Below are positions 7,381 to 12,946 of a stretch of DNA of 12,946 nucleotides, piece by piece (within the stretch, counting starts at the first letter, position 1; every line of letters starts with the position of its first letter). The notes below the pieces were generated by a model that was not told the DNA's origin, searched no databases, and saw only the letters and a list, made by a program, of their open reading frames with translations. Source of the stretch: Hyphomicrobiales bacterium (GTDB lineage Bacteria; Pseudomonadota; Alphaproteobacteria; Rhizobiales; Xanthobacteraceae). Both the position numbers and the translations under genes were made by a program. The stretch covers positions 4,051-16,996 of the forward strand of contig JAPLPC010000575.1 in the NCBI GenBank assembly GCA_026400425.1, read 5' to 3'.

Positions 7381-10107
7381 CTACCCCTTCCCCACCTTCG
7401 CCTTCAACGCATAGAGCGCATCCAGCGCCTCGCGCGGCGACATCTCGTCTGGATGCAGCGCTTTCACGGCGTCCATCAGCAGATCCGCCTCGCTCGGCGA
7501 CGCGGCTTCGGCCGGCGCGCGCGCGGTGATCGCGAATAGCGGCAGATCATCCATCAGCGCCTTGGCGCTCTGGCCGCGGTCCTGGGCCTCGAGCTTGGCC
7601 AGCACAGATTTCGCCCGCGCGATCACCGCCGGCGGCAGGCCCGCGAGCTTCGCCACCTGAATGCCATAGGAGCGATCTGCCGAACCCGGCAGCACCTCAT
7701 GCAGGAACACGACATCGCCATGCCACTCCTTCACCCGCACCGTGGCATTGAACAGCCGCGGCAGCTTGGCGGAGAGCGCGGTCAGTTCGTGATAATGCGT
7801 GGCGAACAACGCGCGGCAGCGGTTGCTCTCATGCAGATGCTCGATCGCGGCCCAGGCGATCGACAATCCGTCGAAGGTCGCCGTGCCGCGGCCGATCTCG
7901 TCGAGGATCACCAGTGCACGCTCGGTGGCCTGATTGAGGATGACGGCAGTCTCCACCATCTCGACCATGAAGGTGGAGCGGCCGCGCGCCAGATCGTCGG
8001 CCGCGCCGACGCGCGAAAACAAGCGATCGACGATGCCGATGCGGGCGCGCGACGCCGGCACGTAGCTGCCGATCTGGGCCAGCAGCGCGATCAGTGCGTT
8101 CTGGCGCAGGAAAGTCGATTTACCCGCCATGTTCGGACCCGTGATCAACCAGATCTGGCCGGATTTCTGGCCGGGCCCTGGTGACAGGTCGCTGGCATTG
8201 GCGACGAAGGACTGGCCGTCGCGGCGCAGCGCCTGTTCGACCACGGGATGGCGCCCGCCCTCGATGGCGAACAGCAAACTATCATCGACGTCGGGGCGGA
8301 CATAGTTGTCGTCCACTGCCAGCTTGGCCAGCGCGGTGGCGACATCGAGCTGCGCGAACGCGTGGGACGCCGCATAGAGATTGTCGGCGTCTTTCGCGAC
8401 CATCGCGGCCAGCCGGTCGAAAATCTCCAGTTCCAGCCCGAGCGCGCGGTCGCCGGCATTGGCGATCTTGGCTTCGATCTCGCCGAGTTCGGCAGTGGTG
8501 AAGCGCACCTGCCCGGCGAGTGTCTGGCGATGGATGAAATGCGCATTCAGCGGCGGCGCCATCAGCTTGTCGCCGTGCTGCGCGGTGACTTCGACGAAAT
8601 AGCCGAGCACGTTGTTGTGCCGGATCTTCAGTCCCTTGACGCCGCTGTCGTCGGCATAGCGCGCCTGCATCGACGCGACCACCAAGCGCGACGCGTCGCG
8701 CAGGTTGCGGGTTTCGTCGAGCCCGGGTTCGAAACCCGCGCGCACGAAACCGCCATCGCGCTTCATCAGCGGCAGATCGTCATCGAGCGCACGCGCGAAC
8801 GTCGCGGCGAGTTCGCGCGACGGGCGGCGCAGCCCGGCCATCGCCGCGCTGATATCGGCCGGCAGGTGATCGACGGCACCAAGGCGATCGAGCACTTGGT
8901 CCGCGGCCTGCACGCCGTCGCGGATACAAGCGAGATCGCGCGGGCCGCCACGGCCGACCGACAGCCGCGCCAGGGCGCGCGACATATCCGGCGCCGTCTT
9001 CAGCGCGCTGCGCAGATCGTCGCGCAAGCCGCTGTCGGCCACGAAGGTCGCAACCGCATCGAGGCGGCGGGCAATCCCCGCGGCATCGGTCAGCGGCGCG
9101 GCCAGCCGCTGCGCCAGCAAACGCGAACCCGCCGCCGTGACCGTGCAATCGATCGCGTCCAGCAGCGAGCCACGCCGCTCGCCGCCGAGCGTGCGCGTCA
9201 GTTCGAGATTGGCGCGGGTCGCAGGATCGATCGCCATGGTGGTGCCGACCGCCTCGCGTGTCGGCGGCGACAACGGGATGCGCTTGCCGATCTGGGTGCG
9301 CTCCACATAGGTGACGCAGGCGGCGGCAGCCGAGGCTTCCAGCCGCGACATCGCGCTGAGCCCATCCATGGTGGCGACGGCGAAATAGTCGCATAGCCGG
9401 CGCTCGGCGGTGGCACCGTCAAACACGTCGCGGGTCAAGGGCGTCACCGCCGGCAATTCGCGCAACAGCTGGCTGAGATCGGGATCACCGTAGAGCGCGT
9501 CGGTGACGAGCACTTCATTGGGATTGATCCGTGCCAGCGTCGCGCCGAGTTCGCCTGTCGCACATTCGGTGACGCTGAATTCCGCGGTCGAGATATCGAT
9601 CCAGGCGAGACCGATGCGGTCGGCGCCGGCCGAGCCTTTGCTGCGTGCAATCGCCAGCAGATAATTGTTGGCGCGCGCATCCAGGAGGTTGTCTTCGGTG
9701 AGCGTGCCCGGCGTCACCACGCGGACGACGTCGCGGCGCACCACGCTCTTGTTGCCGCGCTTCTTCGCCTCCGCCGGATCCTCCATCTGCTCGCAGACGG
9801 CGACGCGAATGCCGAGCGCGATCAGCCGGTGCAGATATTCGTCGGCGCGCACCACGGGCACGCCGCACATGGGGATATCCACCCCCTGGTGCTTGCCGCG
9901 CTTTGTCAGCACGATGCCCAATGCCCGTGAGGCCACCTCGGCATCCTCGAAGAAGATCTCGTAGAAATCCCCCATCCGGTAGAACAACAGCAGGCCGGGA
10001 TTGGCGGCCTTGATCTCGAGATATTGCTGCATCATCGGCGACACCCGGGTGTCGTCGGTGGCAGGCGCGGGCGGTTCCGGCGCGGTGATGTTCTGCTGAA
10101 TGGTCAT
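7381..10107 (-). CDS. mutS: DNA mismatch repair protein MutS
   Basis: MutS recognises mismatches and small loops after replication and recruits MutL. The 908-residue protein is complete and in frame. The mismatch-reading motif F-Y-E is at residues 48-50 (MGDFYEIF), and the connector, lever and clamp regions follow. The ATPase has Walker A GPNMAGKST (657-665), STFMVEM (711-717), Walker B LVILDEIGRGT (732-742) and THYHEL (770-775). The C-terminal helix region ends with EMSPREALDALYALKAKVGKG, as expected. I chose the ATG at 10107 because the protein then begins about 20 residues before the conserved SPMMQQYLEIK. The frame extends to 10266, but those 53 residues do not look like MutS and overlap the pcaF control region. 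No strong ribosome binding site precedes 10107. It is convergent with the membrane-protein gene and divergent from pcaF. Confidence 0.95.
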   Translation of the reverse strand: MTIQQNITAPEPPAPATDDTRVSPMMQQYLEIKAANPGLLLFYRMGDFYEIFFEDAEVASRALGIVLTKRGKHQGVDIPMCGVPVVRADEYLHRLIALGIRVAVCEQMEDPAEAKKRGNKSVVRRDVVRVVTPGTLTEDNLLDARANNYLLAIARSKGSAGADRIGLAWIDISTAEFSVTECATGELGATLARINPNEVLVTDALYGDPDLSQLLRELPAVTPLTRDVFDGATAERRLCDYFAVATMDGLSAMSRLEASAAAACVTYVERTQIGKRIPLSPPTREAVGTTMAIDPATRANLELTRTLGGERRGSLLDAIDCTVTAAGSRLLAQRLAAPLTDAAGIARRLDAVATFVADSGLRDDLRSALKTAPDMSRALARLSVGRGGPRDLACIRDGVQAADQVLDRLGAVDHLPADISAAMAGLRRPSRELAATFARALDDDLPLMKRDGGFVRAGFEPGLDETRNLRDASRLVVASMQARYADDSGVKGLKIRHNNVLGYFVEVTAQHGDKLMAPPLNAHFIHRQTLAGQVRFTTAELGEIEAKIANAGDRALGLELEIFDRLAAMVAKDADNLYAASHAFAQLDVATALAKLAVDDNYVRPDVDDSLLFAIEGGRHPVVEQALRRDGQSFVANASDLSPGPGQKSGQIWLITGPNMAGKSTFLRQNALIALLAQIGSYVPASRARIGIVDRLFSRVGAADDLARGRSTFMVEMVETAVILNQATERALVILDEIGRGTATFDGLSIAWAAIEHLHESNRCRALFATHYHELTALSAKLPRLFNATVRVKEWHGDVVFLHEVLPGSADRSYGIQVAKLAGLPPAVIARAKSVLAKLEAQDRGQSAKALMDDLPLFAITARAPAEAASPSEADLLMDAVKALHPDEMSPREALDALYALKAKVGKG

Positions 10108-10188
10108 GGCGGCGGACGCTAGCAAATTTTGCCCGAGCGATCCCATCCGCCTGGCTCTCAAAGGCAATGTTTTCCCCACCGCAGCGCC

Positions 10189-10212
10189 CAGTTGACAAGT
10201 CAACCGCAACTG
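10189..10212. repeat. Nested palindromes in the mutS-pcaF spacer, possible operator
   Basis: GTTGAC at 10191-10196 and GTCAAC at 10199-10204 form a perfect inverted repeat separated by AA. Overlapping it, CAGTTG at 10189-10194 and CAACTG at 10207-10212 form a second perfect inverted repeat. The left arm is thus shared by two alternative dyads, which gives three related half-sites. TTGAC occurs on both strands here, so it could also supply -35 elements. Operator function is inference from symmetry alone. Confidence 0.4.
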
Positions 10213-10238
10213 CCTATCGGACATTCCGGGTGTGCCCA

Positions 10239-10262
10239 TGCACGTATCAGTGCACGCATCAG
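10239..10262 (+). repeat. Tandem 12-bp direct repeat upstream of the pcaF promoter
   Basis: TGCACGTATCAG (10239-10250) is followed without a gap by TGCACGCATCAG (10251-10262), a single mismatch apart. It ends seven bases before the predicted -35 element, which is where an activator of catabolic operons would bind. The regulator is not in this window. LysR-type PcaQ and IclR-type PcaR/PcaU regulators control pca genes in other bacteria, but this repeat matches no site I can quote with confidence. Confidence 0.45.
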
Positions 10263-10269
10263 CCATGAT

Positions 10270-10298
10270 TTGACCGGGTCGGTGTGCCTTCCTACAAA
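10270..10298 (+). promoter_or_regulatory. Predicted sigma70-type promoter of pcaF
   Basis: TTGACC at 10270-10275 matches five of six bases of the -35 consensus. Exactly 17 bases later TACAAA at 10293-10298 matches four of six of the -10. The predicted start of transcription is near 10305, giving a leader of about 42 bases to the pcaF ATG. It is the best promoter match I found in the window, and the tandem repeat at 10239-10262 lies just upstream of it. Confidence 0.55.
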
Positions 10299-10346
10299 CA
10301 CCGCGAAAATCCGGCAGATGCGCGGATACAGCCCAGGAGGAAATTG

Positions 10347-11527
10347 ATGAGCGATGTGTTTATTTGCGACGCCGTGCGCACCCCGATCGGCCGTTTCGGC
10401 GGATCGCTCGCCAAGGTCCGCGCCGACGATCTCGCTGCCGCTCCGATCAAGGCGCTGAAAGAGCGCAATCCAAACGTCAAATGGGACGAAATCGACGAAG
10501 TCTTCTTCGGCTGCGCCAATCAGGCCGGTGAAGACAACCGCAACGTCGCCCGCATGGCCGCCCTCCTCGCCGGCCTGCCGGAAAGTGTTCCCGGCCAGAC
10601 GCTGAACCGTCTGTGTGCCTCCGGCCTCGATGCGGTCGGTGCCGGCGCCCGCGCCATCCGCGCCGGCGAAATCGATTTCGCCATTGCCGGCGGCGTCGAA
10701 TCCATGACCCGCGCGCCGTTCGTGCAGGGCAAGGCCACCGAGGCCTTCTCGCGCTCGGCCGAGATCTACGACACCACCATCGGCTGGCGCTTCATCAATC
10801 CCCTGATGCGCGAAATGTACGGCGTCGATGCGATGCCGGAAACCGGCGAGAACGTCGCCCAGGATTTCCAGATCTCGCGTGCCGACCAGGACGCATTCGC
10901 CATCACTTCGCAGCAGCGCGCCGGCAAGGCGATCGCCTCCGGCTATTTCGCCGAGGAAATCGTCGCCGTGCAGGTGCCGGGCGGCAAGGCCGGTCCGATC
11001 ACCGTGGACAAGGACGAGCATCCGCGCCCTGAAACCACCCTCGAAGGCCTCTCCAAGCTGCGCCCGATCGTGCGCAAGGACGGCACCGTGACCGCCGGCA
11101 ACGCCTCGGGCGTCAATGACGGCGCCGCCGCCATGATCCTGGCCTCGGCCGCCGCCGTGAAGAAGTATGGCCTGACGCCGCGTGCGCGCATCCTCGGACT
11201 CGCATCCGCCGGTGTCGCGCCGCGCATCATGGGCATCGGCCCGGTGCCGGCGACGCAGAAGCTGATGGAGCGCCTTGGGCTCAAGATCAGCGACTTCGAC
11301 CTCATCGAGCTCAATGAAGCCTTCGCTTCGCAGGGCATCGCGGTGCTGCGCCAGCTCGGCGTCAAGGAGGACGCTGACTTCGTCAATCCGCATGGCGGCG
11401 CCATCGCGCCCGCCTGGCGCTGACCGCCGTGCACGGCATGGAGAAGCGCGGCGGCAAGCTGGCGCTCGCCACCATGTGCGTCGGCGTCGGCCAGGGCGTC
11501 GCCATGGCGATCGAGAAACTGAACTAG
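10347..11527 (+). pseudogene. pcaF: pcaF, 3-oxoadipyl-CoA thiolase, disrupted by a 28-base loss
   Basis: PcaF would cleave 3-oxoadipyl-CoA with CoA into succinyl-CoA and acetyl-CoA, the last step of the beta-ketoadipate pathway. The start at 10347 has a near-perfect AGGAGG site six bases upstream. The nucleophilic cysteine is C90 (LNRLCASGLDAVG), the thiolase NEAF motif is present, and NPHGGAIA is reached near residue 354. There thiolases continue LGHPLGMSGARLALTA; here the sequence jumps to P-A-W-R and TGA (11421-11423). The proper C-terminus, ARLALTAVHGMEKRGG to MCVGVGQG and EKLN, follows in another frame and stops at 11525-11527. Restoring 28 bases gives 402 residues, the normal PcaF length. 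The lost part includes the catalytic histidine of GHP, and the second catalytic cysteine is out of frame, so the 358-residue product should be inactive. A general acetyl-CoA acetyltransferase is less likely given pcaHG next door. Confidence 0.9.
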
Positions 11528-11540
11528 GACTAACCAACAG

Positions 11541-11625
11541 CCGTCATTGCGAGCGCAGCGAAGCAATCCAGACGCCAACAACGAAGACTGGATTGCTTCG
11601 TCGCAAGGGCGCCTCGCAATGACGG
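11541..11625. repeat. Long inverted repeat, CCGTCATTGCGAG family, copy 2
   Basis: This 85-base inverted repeat belongs to the same family as 101-198. CCGTCATTGCGAG (11541-11553) pairs with CTCGCAATGACGG (11613-11625), and an inner pair CGAAGCAATCCAG (11559-11571) matches CTGGATTGCTTCG (11588-11600). The loop is shorter than in copy 1, and the segment just inside the left arm has diverged (CGCAG instead of GAGC). It fills most of the gap between pcaF and pcaH. It could trim pcaF read-through into pcaHG or protect the pcaHG messenger end; neither is shown. Confidence 0.85.
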
Positions 11626-11647
11626 ACATCGACAAGGGGAAACCAGC

Positions 11648-12349
11648 ATGACGCTCATCTATCCCATCGAGAGCAATGCGGCGCACGCGCCGCGCCTCTC
11701 ACCCGGCTACAAGAGCACGATCAAACGTGCGCCGCAGAAGCAGCGGATTTTGATGCCGCACACGCTGTCGGAACTGACGGGCCCCGTCTACGGCCACGAG
11801 ACGGTGCGGCCCGGCGATCACGATCTCACCACCATGCATGCCGGCGAGCCGCTCGGCGAACGCATCATCGTGCATGGCACCGTGATGGACGAGGACGGTC
11901 GCGGCGTGCCGAACACGCTGGTCGAGCTGTGGCAGGCCAATGCCTGCGGCCGCTACGTGCATGTCTGGGACCAGCACCCGGCGCCGCTCGATCCGAATTT
12001 CACCGGCGCCGGCCGCGCCGTCACCGACGCTGCGGGCAACTACAAATTCGTCACCATCAAGCCCGGCGCCTATCCCTGGGGCAACCACCACAATGCCTGG
12101 CGCCCGGCGCATATCCATTTCTCGGTGTTCGGCCATTCCTTCGTGTCGCGCCTGGTGACGCAGATGTATTTTCCGAACGATCCGCTGTTTCCGTTCGACC
12201 CGATCTTCAATTCGGTGACGGATGAAAAAGCGCGCCTGCGCATGGTGTCGGAATTCGACCTCGACGTCACCGAGCCCGGCTGGGCGCTGGCCTATCGTTT
12301 CAACATCGTCCTGCGCGGCCGCAACGCCACTCCGACGGAGAATCACTGA
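11648..12349 (+). CDS. pcaH: Protocatechuate 3,4-dioxygenase, beta subunit
   Basis: The beta subunit of the intradiol dioxygenase that opens protocatechuate between its two hydroxyls to 3-carboxy-cis,cis-muconate with O2 and Fe(III). It has 233 residues. The four iron ligands known for this family are all present: Y103 (CGRYVHVWDQH), Y142 (GAYPWGNH), H155 and H157 (WRPAHIHFSVFG), with the conserved arginine R152 between them. The N-terminal part (PGYKSTIKRAP, then RILMPHTLSELTGP) is typical of beta subunits. The start at 11648 has AAGGGGA seven bases upstream; the internal ATG at residue 36 would remove the family's N-terminal arm. The stop overlaps the pcaG start by one base, fitting equal production of the two subunits. 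Confidence 0.95.
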   Translation: MTLIYPIESNAAHAPRLSPGYKSTIKRAPQKQRILMPHTLSELTGPVYGHETVRPGDHDLTTMHAGEPLGERIIVHGTVMDEDGRGVPNTLVELWQANACGRYVHVWDQHPAPLDPNFTGAGRAVTDAAGNYKFVTIKPGAYPWGNHHNAWRPAHIHFSVFGHSFVSRLVTQMYFPNDPLFPFDPIFNSVTDEKARLRMVSEFDLDVTEPGWALAYRFNIVLRGRNATPTENH

Positions 12350-12930
12350 TGCCCGGTATCACCCCGTCGCAAACCGTCGGTCCGTTCTACGCCTATGGCC
12401 TGACCCCGAACGGCAAATATGCCTGGAACGACGCCTTCACCAACAATCTGCTGACCTCGGACGTCACCGGCGACAAGATCCGCATCGAAGGCGTGATCTA
12501 TGACGGCGACGGCAAGGTGGTGCCCGACGCCGTGCTGGAGATCTGGCAGGCCGATGCGCAGGGCCGTTTCGCCGATCCCCAGGACACCCGCGGCCAGCCG
12601 AATTCGAGCTTCAAGGGCTTCGGCCGTTCCGGCACCACCGATGCCGGCGAATATGCGTTCGACACTGTCAAGCCCGGCCCCGTGCCCGGCATCGATGGCA
12701 AGCCGCAGGCGCCGCATATCGTGATGGCGGTGTTCGGCCGCGGCATGACGATGCAATCGATGACGCGGATCTATTTCGAGGACGAAGCCGCAACGGCAGA
12801 TGATGCCGTGATGCAGCTGGTGCCAGCCGATCGCCGCGGGACATTGATCGCCAAGAAGACTGCCGCGGGCGTCTATCGATTCGATATCCACTTGCAGGGC
12901 GACAACGAGACGGTGTTCTTCGACGTGTGA
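12349..12930 (+). CDS. pcaG: Protocatechuate 3,4-dioxygenase, alpha subunit
   Basis: The alpha subunit, 193 residues, pairs with PcaH to form the (alpha-beta-Fe)n enzyme. It opens with the alpha-type signature TPSQTVGPFYAYGL. It shares the intradiol core (VLEIWQADAQGRF, DAGEYAFDTVKPGPV, QAPHIVMAVFGRGM) but lacks the iron ligands: the position of the beta-subunit tyrosine is PGPVPG, and only the first histidine is kept (APHIVM instead of AHIHFS). This is normal for PcaG, which shapes the substrate pocket without binding iron. It is translationally coupled to pcaH by the TGATG overlap. It is complete, ending 16 bases before the window edge, so any further pca genes lie outside. Confidence 0.95.
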   Translation: MPGITPSQTVGPFYAYGLTPNGKYAWNDAFTNNLLTSDVTGDKIRIEGVIYDGDGKVVPDAVLEIWQADAQGRFADPQDTRGQPNSSFKGFGRSGTTDAGEYAFDTVKPGPVPGIDGKPQAPHIVMAVFGRGMTMQSMTRIYFEDEAATADDAVMQLVPADRRGTLIAKKTAAGVYRFDIHLQGDNETVFFDV

Positions 12931-12946
12931 GCTTGTTTCCCCCTCC

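Noticed and set aside
8248..9396. 382-residue plus-strand open frame opposite mutS
   Set aside because: It is antisense to the conserved core of an intact mutS, and its composition is that of a shadow frame.
10108..10266. N-terminal extension of MutS to an ATG at 10266
   Set aside because: The 53 extra residues are unlike MutS N-termini and would overlap the divergent pcaF promoter. The ATG at 10107 gives the usual length.
10200..11537. 445-residue minus-strand open frame opposite pcaF
   Set aside because: It mirrors pcaF codon structure, runs through the pcaF control region and resembles no protein. The sense-strand thiolase motifs are unambiguous.

Overview
The window looks like a chromosomal segment of a high-GC alphaproteobacterium of the Bradyrhizobium/Rhodopseudomonas/Afipia type (Nitrobacteraceae). 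The signs are the protein sequences of GlnD, MutS and PcaHG, and the intergenic inverted repeats. Two of these repeats begin with CCGTCATTGCGAG and one with GTCATGGCCGG, all families I recognise from this group. Almost everything is housekeeping or catabolic, and I see no phage, transposase, CRISPR array, tRNA or rRNA.

Layout. Positions 1-210 hold a plus-strand Rho-independent terminator of a gene lying to the left, then a long inverted repeat. Positions 211-3022 (minus) hold glnD, the PII uridylyltransferase, broken by an apparent 2-base loss in a GCGC run inside the HD domain. After a 268-base divergent spacer comes a compact plus-strand operon for a sulfonate-type ABC importer: binding protein 3291-4265, permease 4265-5110 and ATPase 5110-5889, each overlapping the next by one base. 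An OsmC-family protein (5945-6454) follows closely. Another inverted repeat then runs into the start of a multi-pass membrane protein (6550-7353). mutS lies convergent to it (7381-10107, minus) and appears intact.

The right end is a protocatechuate branch of the beta-ketoadipate pathway. It contains pcaF (10347-11527, thiolase, disrupted), pcaH (11648-12349) and pcaG (12349-12930). PcaHG opens the ring of protocatechuate; PcaF would cleave 3-oxoadipyl-CoA to succinyl-CoA and acetyl-CoA at the end of the pathway. A good sigma70-type promoter with an upstream tandem repeat precedes pcaF, and a second copy of the CCGTCATTGCGAG repeat separates pcaF from pcaHG.

The most notable observations are the two broken reading frames. 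pcaF has lost what looks like exactly 28 bases, which removes the GHP active-site motif and shifts the frame; the ends fit a deletion between two GCGC tetranucleotides. glnD has lost what looks like one GC dinucleotide. Either this is a strain with decaying genes or the sequence carries assembly errors; the sequence alone cannot decide. I found no convincing previously undescribed system. The best candidates for follow-up are the pcaF control region, the OsmC/transporter linkage and the repeat that supplies a start codon.
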